Source: Candidatus Zixiibacteriota bacterium
GTDB taxonomy: Bacteria; Zixibacteria; MSB-5A5; GN15; JAAZOE01
Direction: 5' to 3'
Assembly (NCBI GenBank): GCA_030588275.1
Contig: JAUUYJ010000042.1
Location: forward strand, 1-12,652
DNA: 12,652 nucleotides
The notes under the pieces are model-generated. The model did not search any database. It worked only from the letters and a program-made list of their open reading frames with translations, and was not told the DNA's origin. Numbering within the stretch: the stretch's first letter is position 1; every line of letters begins with the position of its first letter. This document shows positions 1 to 7,401 of the stretch, in pieces. Position numbers and translations under genes: made by a program.

Positions 1-798
1 CAAGGCAAAATATACACCCAACCGGAGCTGTACGACATCGCCTTCGACTTTCGGGATGTCCCACAGCAGGTCGATTTTCTACTCGACGTCGCCGGGGAAC
101 AGCTCGGGCGACCGGTACGGTCTGCCATCGAACTGGCCTGCGGCCCGGCCTACCATGCTCGCGAAATGGCTCGCCGATCTATCGGTGAAAAGAAATTCAG
201 ATCAGCCGGCCTCGATCTGGAACCGATGATGGTCGATTACACCAATGAGTTGGTCAAAAAAGATCAATTGATCTGCCCGATCCATCGGGGAGATATGCGA
301 AGCTTCAAGTCGGACAAAAAGTTCGACCTGGTTTATATCCTGATGGCATCGTTCGCGCATCTGCGAACCAACCGAGACATCATCGAAAATTTTGACTGCG
401 CCGCTAATCTACTAAACGATGGTGGCATCTATATTATCTCGACCGCCCACCCGCGTGATTTTTATGGTGAGGAAGACAAATCGACCCAGAACAATTGGGA
501 GATGACGCGGGGCGATACTACCGTCGTTACCAGTTGGGGAGGTGAGGATGAACAGTTTGATCCTCTGACCGAACTGGATCAGGTGATCGTTTCCTTCGAT
601 GTAACATCACCTGAGGGGAGTTCTCGCTTTGAATTTCCCGAAACTCTCCGGCGCTGTTCGATGATGACTTTTTTGGCGTTGCTTAAATTGTCCGGTCGGT
701 TTGCCATGGCCGATATGTACGGAGAGTTTAGTCGAGAGATAAAGCTGACCAACGACAAAAAATGCTGGCGCTTTATCCCGATTCTAAAGAAAATTTAA
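1..798 (+). CDS. Class I SAM-dependent methyltransferase, 5'-truncated by window edge
   Basis: The reading frame is open from base 1, so the gene begins outside the window; 265 residues are visible before the TAA stop. The visible protein has a Rossmann-type SAM-binding motif I (ELACGPAYH, visible residues 44-52), an acidic motif II strand (AGLDLEP, 69-75) and a post-motif region with FDLVYILMASFAHL, all typical of class I methyltransferases. The substrate cannot be told from sequence; small molecules and proteins are both possible, and nothing points to DNA. An internal ATG at 166 is not the start, because motif I lies upstream of it in the same frame. Its stop codon is only 3 nt from the stop of the convergent rluD-like gene, so the two transcripts probably overlap. 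Confidence 0.85.
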   Translation, partial: QGKIYTQPELYDIAFDFRDVPQQVDFLLDVAGEQLGRPVRSAIELACGPAYHAREMARRSIGEKKFRSAGLDLEPMMVDYTNELVKKDQLICPIHRGDMRSFKSDKKFDLVYILMASFAHLRTNRDIIENFDCAANLLNDGGIYIISTAHPRDFYGEEDKSTQNNWEMTRGDTTVVTSWGGEDEQFDPLTELDQVIVSFDVTSPEGSSRFEFPETLRRCSMMTFLALLKLSGRFAMADMYGEFSREIKLTNDKKCWRFIPILKKI

Positions 799-801
799 GA
801 C

Positions 802-1782
802 TTAGATATTTTCTTCAAGATGAATTAGCAGTTTTTGGAAATCTTCCGGTGGCTCCCCAGAGATCGACAGCTCCTCAGAAGTTATCGGATGAACAAATTC
901 AAGACGAGCCGCATGGAGAGCCTGCCGATCCATAATCACGAGTAACTGCTGGGCAAAGCGGCGCTGAACCGGGTCGATCCCTTTGAGCCATTTTTCCCGG
1001 CCGCCGTACTCGGTGTCACCCAAAATCGGCCGGTTGAAATGCGCAAAATGAACCCTGATCTGATGCGTCCGACCGGTTATCAGTTTCAGCTCGACCAGAT
1101 CGTTTAGCTTATAATTTTTGATAACTTTGTACTCGGTGACCGCATCGCGCGAATTCAAATTCGTCACCGTCATCTTCCGGCGATCCTTGAGCGACCGTCC
1201 AATCGGAAGATCAATCGTTCCTTCGTCATCGGCCAAATGCCCACCGACAACGGCGTGGTATGTTTTGGTAATCTGTCGGTCGGACATCATCTCTTTGAGG
1301 AGCCGTGATGCTTTGTCGTTTTTGGCAACCAACAGCAATCCGGATGTGTTTTTATCGAGACGATGGATAATACCGGGACGAATCGAACCGGGCTCGACCG
1401 GTAATGAATCAAAGTAATACAACAGCCCGTTGACCAGCGTGTGCGAATAATTTCCCGGTGCCGGATGAGTCACAAGACCGGCCGGTTTGTTGACCACCGC
1501 CAGATGTTCATCTTCGTAGGCGAACGTCAACGGGATATTTTCCGGGGTCAAATCAGGAAGATCGGGTGGAACAATTTCTAACCGGAGAGATTCCCCCCCC
1601 TGTAGTTTGAAACTTTTGGCAACAGTGCGACCATTCACCTCGACCAATTTTTCGCTCAATAGTTTTTGGACGTAAGATCGGGAGAGTTCCAACTCGGCCT
1701 GATCGGAGAGATACTTATCGATTCTTACCGGTTCGATATCTTCCGGCACAATAACCGTTTTTATTTCAGTCTGATTACTCAT
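802..1782 (-). CDS. rluD: RluA/RluD-family 23S rRNA pseudouridine synthase
   Basis: This 326-residue protein isomerises uridine to pseudouridine in RNA. An S4 RNA-binding domain occupies about residues 18-70 (RIDKYLSD...SRSYVQKLL...VNGR). The catalytic domain follows, with the family signature HRLDKNTSGLLLVAK; the catalytic aspartate is D143. Further RluA-family blocks are VVNKPAGLVTHP (96-107) and GRTHQIRVH. S4 domain plus this length match RluD, the enzyme for helix 69 of 23S rRNA, although RluC-like specificity cannot be excluded. It is the last gene of the minus-strand operon, 12 nt after the PdxJ-like gene; its Shine-Dalgarno-like AAGG overlaps the upstream TAA stop, suggesting translational coupling. 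No intrinsic terminator is visible after it, and the methyltransferase gene converges on it 3 nt away. Confidence 0.93.
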   Translation of the reverse strand: MSNQTEIKTVIVPEDIEPVRIDKYLSDQAELELSRSYVQKLLSEKLVEVNGRTVAKSFKLQGGESLRLEIVPPDLPDLTPENIPLTFAYEDEHLAVVNKPAGLVTHPAPGNYSHTLVNGLLYYFDSLPVEPGSIRPGIIHRLDKNTSGLLLVAKNDKASRLLKEMMSDRQITKTYHAVVGGHLADDEGTIDLPIGRSLKDRRKMTVTNLNSRDAVTEYKVIKNYKLNDLVELKLITGRTHQIRVHFAHFNRPILGDTEYGGREKWLKGIDPVQRRFAQQLLVIMDRQALHAARLEFVHPITSEELSISGEPPEDFQKLLIHLEENI

Positions 1783-1794
1783 AATAACACAACC

Positions 1795-2514
1795 TTATAA
1801 GGTTCCAATCAAGTGGATCATATCGGAAACCGCCTTATTGGTTCCAACCATAACCGAGCGAGCGAATATTGCCTGCCCGATAATAAATTCATCAATCATC
1901 TCCAGGCGAGCCAAAGGACCAATATTTATATAATCGAGTCGCCCTCCGGCTGATATCACCAAACCCAATTTCCCCGCCGCCTTGGCCGCCTCTTTAATAT
2001 TTTCAATTTCGCTCAACCCTTCAGCCTCGGTTTGGGCTGTCGCATACATCCCGGTAAACAGTCTGATCCCATCCAGCTTAAGTTTTGAAATCGCCTTAAT
2101 CCCCTCGGCTGATGGTTCGAGACTGACAAAAATCTTTATTCCACTCTGTTGCAATTGGGCGATATCATCCTGCCATAGTTTGAAATCCTCAGCCGATGTA
2201 AACCCGGCTGACGCCTGAGTCTCCCGGCCAATATCTGGAACAAAAGTGACCTGATGCGGCTTCAACTTATTTGCAATCGCAAGATTGGCAGGGGTTGGCG
2301 ACATTTCGACGTTGATTCTTGTTTGGGCCAACTCTTTGAGAACGTACAGATCCCGCTCGGTCAAAAACTGTTGATCCGACCTGATACCGGCAGTCAAACC
2401 GTCCGCCCCGGCCAACTCTACCAACACCGCCACTCGTGATGGGTTGGGATCTTTGGTACTGCTCTGGGCTCGCAGGAGTGCGACGGGGTCGAGCCGGACT
2501 GATAGGTACGCCAT
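1795..2514 (-). CDS. PdxJ-like TIM-barrel protein with altered active site
   Basis: This 239-residue protein matches pyridoxine 5'-phosphate synthase (PdxJ) in length and along its whole pattern: the N-terminal strand, GADGL, INVEM, FTGMYA and the closing IIGQAIFARSVM block. PdxJ condenses 3-amino-2-oxopropyl phosphate with deoxyxylulose 5-phosphate to make PNP in the cytoplasm. Against the PdxJ consensus recalled from E. coli, key positions differ. The NIDH block reads RLDP (7-10). HLREDRRH reads GIRSDQQF (43-50), losing both histidines. AGHGL reads AGGRL (189-193), losing the late catalytic histidine. NIGH reads IIGQ (211-214). Retained are D9, R45, E70 and the TGxYA motif (154-158). PNP synthase activity is therefore doubtful. 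ATG at 2514 has AAGGAA upstream with good spacing. It lies 82 nt after rsmA and 12 nt before rluD in the operon. Confidence 0.82.
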   Translation of the reverse strand: MAYLSVRLDPVALLRAQSSTKDPNPSRVAVLVELAGADGLTAGIRSDQQFLTERDLYVLKELAQTRINVEMSPTPANLAIANKLKPHQVTFVPDIGRETQASAGFTSAEDFKLWQDDIAQLQQSGIKIFVSLEPSAEGIKAISKLKLDGIRLFTGMYATAQTEAEGLSEIENIKEAAKAAGKLGLVISAGGRLDYINIGPLARLEMIDEFIIGQAIFARSVMVGTNKAVSDMIHLIGTL

Positions 2515-2596
2515 GATTATTCCTTATCTCTTTGTTTCAGAAGGAAAGTAGGAAAGTGCGGTTCCATAAACAAGATGAATGTTTGCATCGGTTGGA

Positions 2597-3385
2597 TTAG
2601 AGGCGTGCGAAGATTTCCTTTGAGAGTAATATAAACGTTTCGAGATCAATCTGCTCGGCCCGAATCTGCCCCTCACCACAAATATTTTTAATAATTTCCA
2701 ATATCTCATCACGAGTCAGTGGGTAGGCAGAATTTAGATTGTTCAACAATGTCTTCCGTTTGCCAGCAAAGCAGAGGCGGACAAATTTTTCAAATCGATC
2801 GTAATCCTCTATATCGTAGGTTCGCCGGTGACGATCAAAACGAACAACGGCTGAATCTACTTTGGGTGGTGGTGTAAATGATTCGGGTGGAACGTCGCAT
2901 TCCAATTTACAATCGTAAAAAATCGAGATCAAAACGGTGATCGAGGAGCGGGCCTTCCCTTTGGTGGCGACGATTCTTATCGCAACTTCCTTTTGCATCA
3001 TCAAAACAGCCCGCGTTATCAGGCTGTTGTATTTTAGCAACCAACCCAAAATCGGGCTGGTGATGTTGTACGGCAGGTTACCAATCAAGGCAAATTTTTC
3101 CAAACCGAATTCGGCTGGATCGACTGCCAGAATATCTGCCTCAAAAACCTTGAGGTTCTCTCGCTTTTTAAACTCCGCTTCCAACATCGGTGCTAAGCGG
3201 CGGTCAAGCTCAATCGCGATAATATTGGCTCCGGAATTTATCAAAGGAATCGTCAGAACCCCCTCCCCCGGTCCAATTTCCAAAATCGACTCCCCCGGTT
3301 TGGGGTCCAAAGCATCAATGATATCGGAGATGATGAGCGGATCGGTCAGAAAGTGCTGACCCAATGATTTTTTAGGTCGCACCAT
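2597..3385 (-). CDS. rsmA: 16S rRNA adenine(1518/1519)-N6 dimethyltransferase RsmA/KsgA
   Basis: This 262-residue protein transfers four methyl groups from SAM to two adjacent adenines in helix 45 of 16S rRNA during small-subunit assembly. Visible family motifs are KKSLGQHFLTD at the N-terminus (5-15), motif I EIGPGEGVLT (36-45), IAIELDRRL (57-64 region), motif III FEADIL and the catalytic NLPYNI (103-108), followed by TSPI. The C-terminal helical domain contains FTPPPKVDSAVVR, also typical. Length is normal for the family. The ATG at 3385 shares its A with the TGA stop of the preceding tatD gene (TGATG), and GGAGA lies about 11 nt upstream inside tatD, so translation is probably coupled. Kasugamycin sensitivity is the classic phenotype of loss in other bacteria. 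Confidence 0.96.
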   Translation of the reverse strand: MVRPKKSLGQHFLTDPLIISDIIDALDPKPGESILEIGPGEGVLTIPLINSGANIIAIELDRRLAPMLEAEFKKRENLKVFEADILAVDPAEFGLEKFALIGNLPYNITSPILGWLLKYNSLITRAVLMMQKEVAIRIVATKGKARSSITVLISIFYDCKLECDVPPESFTPPPKVDSAVVRFDRHRRTYDIEDYDRFEKFVRLCFAGKRKTLLNNLNSAYPLTRDEILEIIKNICGEGQIRAEQIDLETFILLSKEIFARL

Positions 3386-4155
3386 CAGCCGAACGTCTCC
3401 ACTAGTCGGAACAGTTTTTCGGCGTTGCGGGTTGTTATCTTTTCAACCTCATCAAAATCAAGCTGACGCAGTTCGGCCAGTTTGGCGCAGACTAATTTGA
3501 CATAAGCCGGGACGTTCCGCTTACCCCGATGCGGCACCGGGGTCAGATATGGACAGTCGGTCTCTATAAGAATTGACTGAAGGTCAATCTCTCGCCCGAT
3601 ATCTGCCATTTTGGAGTTTTTGTAGGTCATAATACCATTGACCGAAACATGGAAACCATGCGAGATCACTTTGTTCGCCTCGGCCACCGTTCCCGGAAAA
3701 CAATGAAAAACTCCCTTAAGACGGCCGGCATAATCGGAGATGATCTCAAGCGCATCATCCATCGCTTCCCGCACATGAATCACCACCGGCTGATCAAGCT
3801 TAACGGCCAGATCGAGCTGTTTGACAAAAGCGTCCCGTTGAATATCACGGGGTGACAAGTCGCGAAAATAATCCAGCCCGATCTCTCCGATCCCGACAAC
3901 TTTTGGATTGGCCGACATTGTCTCCATCTCGACCATAAACCGGTCGGACAAGGTTTTGGCATCATGCGGATGAACGCCGACGGTGCAAAAGATATTTTCG
4001 TACTCATTAGCCAGAGCAAAGGCGCGCCGACTGGAATGCAGATCGGTTCCGATATTGATCAACCGATCTACACCGAATTCAGACGCAGAAACGATGATCT
4101 CTTCCCGGTCATGATCAAAATCACGAAAGTCAATATGGCAGTGGGTGTCAATCAT
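3385..4155 (-). CDS. tatD: TatD-family metal-dependent hydrolase/DNase
   Basis: This 256-residue cytosolic amidohydrolase-superfamily protein has the complete TatD metal-site set: H5 and H7 in MIDTHCHIDF, E91 in GIGEIGLDY, H127 in PVVIHVRE, H151 in FHCFPG and D200 in LIETDCPYLTP. The PHRGKRN block (209-215), also conserved in the family, follows. TatD proteins are 3'-5' exonucleases acting on DNA or RNA, with YcfH/YabD being the metG-linked subgroup; the natural substrate here is not deducible. The start ATG at 4155 has GGAG 7 nt upstream; an earlier ATG at 4168 is out of frame. It follows metG after a 54-nt gap and overlaps rsmA by one base. The metG-tatD-rsmA order is seen in many bacteria. 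Confidence 0.94.
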   Translation of the reverse strand: MIDTHCHIDFRDFDHDREEIIVSASEFGVDRLINIGTDLHSSRRAFALANEYENIFCTVGVHPHDAKTLSDRFMVEMETMSANPKVVGIGEIGLDYFRDLSPRDIQRDAFVKQLDLAVKLDQPVVIHVREAMDDALEIISDYAGRLKGVFHCFPGTVAEANKVISHGFHVSVNGIMTYKNSKMADIGREIDLQSILIETDCPYLTPVPHRGKRNVPAYVKLVCAKLAELRQLDFDEVEKITTRNAEKLFRLVETFG

Positions 4156-4209
4156 CCTCTGTCTCCATCAATATTCTGCCTCAGGCTCTGGAGATGCGTA
4201 ATACTTGAA

Positions 4210-6153
4210 TTATCCAATTGAGGCTCCGAGAGAGATATCACCATCAACCGTGATCAATTTCAGCTTACCTTTTTCCTTAGCCGCCAAAAGCATGCCACGC
4301 GATTCAACCCCTCTGATTTTGGCCGGTTTGAGATTGGCGACGACAACTATTTTTTTGCCGATCAGATCATCGGGACTGTAAAATTCGGCGATACCAGCGA
4401 CGATCTGCCTTTTTTCGGTACCAAGATCAATCTGCAATTTTAGCAAGCGATCCGCCTTCTCCACCTTTTCCGCCTGAACAATTTCGGCGACTCTCAGATC
4501 TGCCGCACCAAATTGATCGAACGTAATCAGCCCGGTCGCCTCATCGCTATCTTTTTTAGCCGCGTCAGCCTCGGTTCTCTTTGGCTTAACCAAAGCCGGA
4601 ACCGTCTTGGCGTCCAACCGGGGGAAGATTGATTCCTTGATATCAACTTCGGTCCCTTCGACCAGTTCAAACCAACGACGGGCCGAGTCAAGGGTCAGAG
4701 TTGATTGATCCAATCCAAAAACGGCACGGACCTCGCTCATTTTTTCAGGCATAAGGGGCGATAACAGTATCGATACAATCCGAATCAACTCGGCGGCACT
4801 GTACAGCACTCCGCCTGCTTCTTTAATATTCCCCTCTTTATACAGCTTCCACGGGGCACTATTTTCGACAAACCGATTGGTCCCTCTGATAAGCTTGAGG
4901 CATTCGTTGACCGCGTCGGTAATCCGAAAATTCAAGATATGATCGTAGCAACGGTCCGGAGCGGCAACTGCTAACTCCATCAATTCTTCCTGACCCGAAA
5001 TATTTTCCTGAGGTTGGGGAATTTTCCCGTCGGTATATTGAACCATCATTTTGGCCACGCGGGAGACAAGGTTACCAAGATCGTTGGCCAGATCGGAATT
5101 GTATCGAACGACAAAATCCTTCTCTTTGATATCCCCGTCAACGCCAAACGGATACTGATTCAACAGGAGATAACGCGTAGCATCGGTTCCATAGATTTTG
5201 ATCATCTCAATCGGGTCGATCATGTTGCCGGCCGACTTGCCCATTTTTTCACCGTTGACGGTAAAAAATCCATGCAGAAAAAGTTTATCCGGGAGTTTGA
5301 TCTCAGCCGCCATCAGCATTGCCGGCCAAAAGATGGTATGGAATTTCAGGATATCTTTTCCCAACAGATGGACCACTTCTGACTTGTCCCACCAGGTTTC
5401 AAACTGATTGGGATCGTCGCCATACCCGATCGCCGAGATATAATTGGGCAGAGCATCAACCCAAACATAGGCGACCTGCTCTTTGTCCCACGGGAGCGGG
5501 ATTCCCCACTTGACCGATTCGCGCGATATCGAAAAATCGGGGAGATCGACCTTTAACAGACCCAAAACCTCTTTACGCCGTTCCTCCGGCAAAATTACCA
5601 GCTTGTTTGATTCAACCAGTTCCCGAATAATCGGCAGGTACGGTTTGAGTCTGAAGAAATAATTGCGTTCCTTGAGTTGGGTCGGCTTGGTTTTATGAAC
5701 CGGACATTGACCATCCACCATATCGGTTTCGGTTAGAAATTTCTCACATCCGGTACAGTACAGCCCTTCATAAAACCCTTCATAGATGACATCCTGGCCA
5801 TCAGGAGTTTTTGCCTTTTTCAAAACTTCCAGAAGCTTTACTACCGCCTCAGCATGACGGTCGTCGGTGGTTCGGACAAAATAATCGTTTTCAAGTCCGA
5901 GCGCCTTCCAGGCCTTGCCATAATGCTTTACAATTTCGTCACAAAACTGCTGGGATGTTTTCGAGGCCGCCTCGGCCGCCTCGGCAACTTTTGTCCCATG
6001 TTCGTCGGTACCGGTTAGAAAAAACGATTTCCTACCGGCTAATTTATTGAACCGGGACAGATAATCGGCGGCAATGGAACAGTAGGCATGGCCGATGTGG
6101 GGGCGGTCGTTGACATAGTATATCGGGGTCGTAACGTAATAATTATTGAGCAC
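4210..6153 (-). CDS. metG: Methionyl-tRNA synthetase with C-terminal tRNA-binding domain, GTG start
   Basis: This 647-residue enzyme charges tRNA(Met) with methionine. In order it shows the class I HIGH motif (19-22, in RPHIGHAY), FFLTGTDEHG (45-53), a single zinc knuckle with C133, C136, C150 and H153, WVDALPNYI (231-239), and the KMSKS-type loop written KMGKS (303-307). An anticodon-binding helical domain follows. At about 545-647 is an EMAP-II/Trbp111-like tRNA-binding domain (FDQFGAADLRVAEIV...KIRGVESRGMLLAA), usual in dimeric MetRS. I place the start at GTG 6153, with AGGG six bases upstream. Homology begins immediately there (NNYYVTTPIYYVNDR), while the open frame upstream, to 6270, is only the antiframe of the RicT-like repeat tail. 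The gene overlaps the end of the ricT-like gene by 11 nt. Confidence 0.96.
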   Translation of the reverse strand: MLNNYYVTTPIYYVNDRPHIGHAYCSIAADYLSRFNKLAGRKSFFLTGTDEHGTKVAEAAEAASKTSQQFCDEIVKHYGKAWKALGLENDYFVRTTDDRHAEAVVKLLEVLKKAKTPDGQDVIYEGFYEGLYCTGCEKFLTETDMVDGQCPVHKTKPTQLKERNYFFRLKPYLPIIRELVESNKLVILPEERRKEVLGLLKVDLPDFSISRESVKWGIPLPWDKEQVAYVWVDALPNYISAIGYGDDPNQFETWWDKSEVVHLLGKDILKFHTIFWPAMLMAAEIKLPDKLFLHGFFTVNGEKMGKSAGNMIDPIEMIKIYGTDATRYLLLNQYPFGVDGDIKEKDFVVRYNSDLANDLGNLVSRVAKMMVQYTDGKIPQPQENISGQEELMELAVAAPDRCYDHILNFRITDAVNECLKLIRGTNRFVENSAPWKLYKEGNIKEAGGVLYSAAELIRIVSILLSPLMPEKMSEVRAVFGLDQSTLTLDSARRWFELVEGTEVDIKESIFPRLDAKTVPALVKPKRTEADAAKKDSDEATGLITFDQFGAADLRVAEIVQAEKVEKADRLLKLQIDLGTEKRQIVAGIAEFYSPDDLIGKKIVVVANLKPAKIRGVESRGMLLAAKEKGKLKLITVDGDISLGASIG

Positions 6154-7147
6154 TATTATCCCTGCCTTTTTTTCTATATTTGCCAGCGTTTCTCGCTTTG
6201 CCGGTGTTGCCACTCTTACCGCTGTTGCCACTCTTACCGCTGTTGCCAGTCTTATTTTCTTTTGCATCATTACCGGATCGGCTCATATTACTATCCTGAT
6301 TGGCCGGTTCATCCGTTTTCCAGTTTTTATAAAAAGATGTGTTCTGCCTGTCCTTTTTCCTGATCTCAATCAGAGTGACCTTTTCCATTTCGCGGTTATC
6401 ATGCTTTACCAACATATACCTCTCAAAAATATTAATCGCCTCAACTACACCTTCACCCTTTTCGGTACGGTATTTATCACCCTGCTTGGGGAAATTGGCC
6501 AACTCCGTCAGATAATGCTCCTTTTCGTACGTCAAGCAACAGAGCAATCGACCACAGTTTCCCGAAATCTTGGAAGGATTCAATGACAGATTCTGCTCCC
6601 GAGCATACTGAGTTGAGATCGGTTCAAATTTTTTGAGATGGGTGCAACAGCATTGAACCAGGCCGCAGACGCCAAAGCCACCCATCCGGCGAGCGGCATC
6701 CCGGACGCCGATCTGCCTGAGCTCGATCCTTGTTTTGTAAATGGCGGCCAAATCCCGGACCAACCCTCGGAAATCGACCCTCTGATCGGCGGTAAAATAG
6801 AAGGTTAGTTTATTCCGATCATGCTGATATTCCGATTCGACCAGCTTCATCTCCAGCCGATGCTTTTTGATCAACTCCACACAGCGGGTCATCGCCACAC
6901 CTTCGGAAAGTTTATTTTCTTTGGTTCGCTGTAGGTCCTCTTCGGTCGCCGGACGCAGTACTGAAAGCGGTTTCCCCTCGGTATCAATATTCGAATCTTC
7001 CGGGATTTTTTTGGATATCCATCCGGCATCCTCGCCTCGCTCTGCTTCGACGATTACTTGATCACCCTGGGCCAGGGAATGATAATATGTATTAAAAAAG
7101 TATTCCCGGCGGTGACCCTTGAACTGTACTATATATAGGTCGGGCAT
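6143..7147 (-). CDS. PSP1 domain protein, RicT/YaaT-like
   Basis: This 334-residue cytosolic protein belongs to the PSP1/RicT family. The family core covers roughly residues 5-270. It includes the cysteine blocks GVCGLVQCCCTH (159-170) and NCGRLLCCLTYE (197-208), separated by the family stretch FEPIS...EQNLSLNPSKISG. In Bacillus subtilis RicT forms a complex with RicA and RicF, binds iron-sulfur clusters and promotes RNase Y-dependent RNA maturation; the cysteines here (C161, C166-C168, C198, C203, C204) would allow cluster binding. From about residue 271 there is a hydrophilic, Gly/Lys/Asn-rich tail made of 6-residue repeats. Start ATG 7147 has AGGAGA eight bases upstream. It is the first gene of the operon, and metG starts within its last codons. 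No RicA or RicF gene is in the window, so partners are unknown. Confidence 0.9.
   Translation of the reverse strand: MPDLYIVQFKGHRREYFFNTYYHSLAQGDQVIVEAERGEDAGWISKKIPEDSNIDTEGKPLSVLRPATEEDLQRTKENKLSEGVAMTRCVELIKKHRLEMKLVESEYQHDRNKLTFYFTADQRVDFRGLVRDLAAIYKTRIELRQIGVRDAARRMGGFGVCGLVQCCCTHLKKFEPISTQYAREQNLSLNPSKISGNCGRLLCCLTYEKEHYLTELANFPKQGDKYRTEKGEGVVEAINIFERYMLVKHDNREMEKVTLIEIRKKDRQNTSFYKNWKTDEPANQDSNMSRSGNDAKENKTGNSGKSGNSGKSGNTGKARNAGKYRKKGRDNSAQ
6160..6165 (-). promoter_or_regulatory. Ribosome binding site fixing the metG GTG start
   Basis: On the minus strand GCAGGG precedes ATAATA and the GTG at 6153-6151, giving six bases between AGGG and the start. It lies inside the last codons of the RicT-like gene, so metG initiation probably depends on ribosomes finishing that gene. 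This site and the onset of homology argue against the two in-frame ATGs at 6267 and 6270. Confidence 0.6.
6170..6259 (-). repeat. Five 18-nt tandem units encoding the RicT-like basic tail
   Basis: Reading the minus strand, five consecutive 18-base units end-to-end encode ENKTGN, SGKSGN, SGKSGN, TGKARN and AGKYRK. The two middle units (6224-6241 and 6206-6223) are identical at the DNA level; the outer units are progressively diverged. Because the period is a multiple of three, changes in copy number would keep frame. Direct reading of the sequence supports this; any copy-number variation is inference. Confidence 0.9.
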
Positions 7148-7167
7148 ATATTCTCCTGAAATCTCTT

Positions 7168-7196
7168 ATTATTGCCAAAATGAACGGAGTTGTCAA
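7168..7196 (-). promoter_or_regulatory. Sigma70-type promoter of the ricT-like-metG-tatD-rsmA-pdxJ-like-rluD operon
   Basis: On the minus strand a perfect -35 TTGACA (7191-7196) is followed by a 17-base spacer and AATAAT (7168-7173), five of six matches to the -10 consensus. A start site near 7161 would leave a leader of about 14 bases, with AGGAGA (7152-7157) just before the ATG at 7147. The -35 sits in a short palindrome, GTTGACAAC. Confidence 0.7.
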
Positions 7197-7401
7197 CCGC
7201 AAAGCTGATCGGGCTTGATTTACCAGCCCGGAGGATATAACCTTCATTTGGAAAAATTGTTACCGGTTGAGTAATAAATCTGAAGAGGGCTCCATATTGG
7301 TCCGAGATGTTAAGAATTTGGACAATATCAGCCGGTTTGGAGGAAAATAGTAGATTGTGAAAAAAATAATTACCTTTTTTCATAATTAGGTGTAAAAAAT
7401 G
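7197..7401. other. Intergenic stretch with no convincing gene
   Basis: This is the middle of the 350-base divergent region between the RicT-like gene and the cytochrome gene. It holds a GC-rich hairpin (CGGGCT 7210-7215 with AGCCCG 7225-7230, 9-base loop, no following T-run) and an AT-rich hairpin (TGAAAAAA 7358-7365 with TTTTTTCA 7375-7382). A minus-strand open frame of 84 codons (7129-7383) overlaps the operon promoter and the RicT start, lacks a ribosome binding site and resembles no family I know. A plus-strand stop-free run of about 43 codons has no start codon. I see no gene here. Confidence 0.5.

Noticed and set aside
1118..1417. Plus-strand open frame of 99 codons inside the rluD-like gene
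   Set aside because: It is antisense to the conserved pseudouridine synthase catalytic domain and has no recognisable features.
2524..2712. Minus-strand open frame of 62 codons across the rsmA end and the gap before the PdxJ-like gene
   Set aside because: Most of it is out of frame inside rsmA, which has clear homology; the 82-base gap itself shows no gene.
6170..6259. Short tandem repeats considered as a CRISPR or non-coding repeat array
   Set aside because: Units are 18 nt, contiguous without spacers and in frame with the RicT-like protein, so they are coding repeats.
7209..7231. GC-rich hairpin in the intergenic region considered as a terminator
   Set aside because: There is no T-run on either strand after the stem and no gene ends next to it.
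7129..7383. Minus-strand open frame of 84 codons upstream of the RicT-like gene
   Set aside because: It overlaps the operon promoter and the RicT start codon, has no ribosome binding site and matches no family I recognise.
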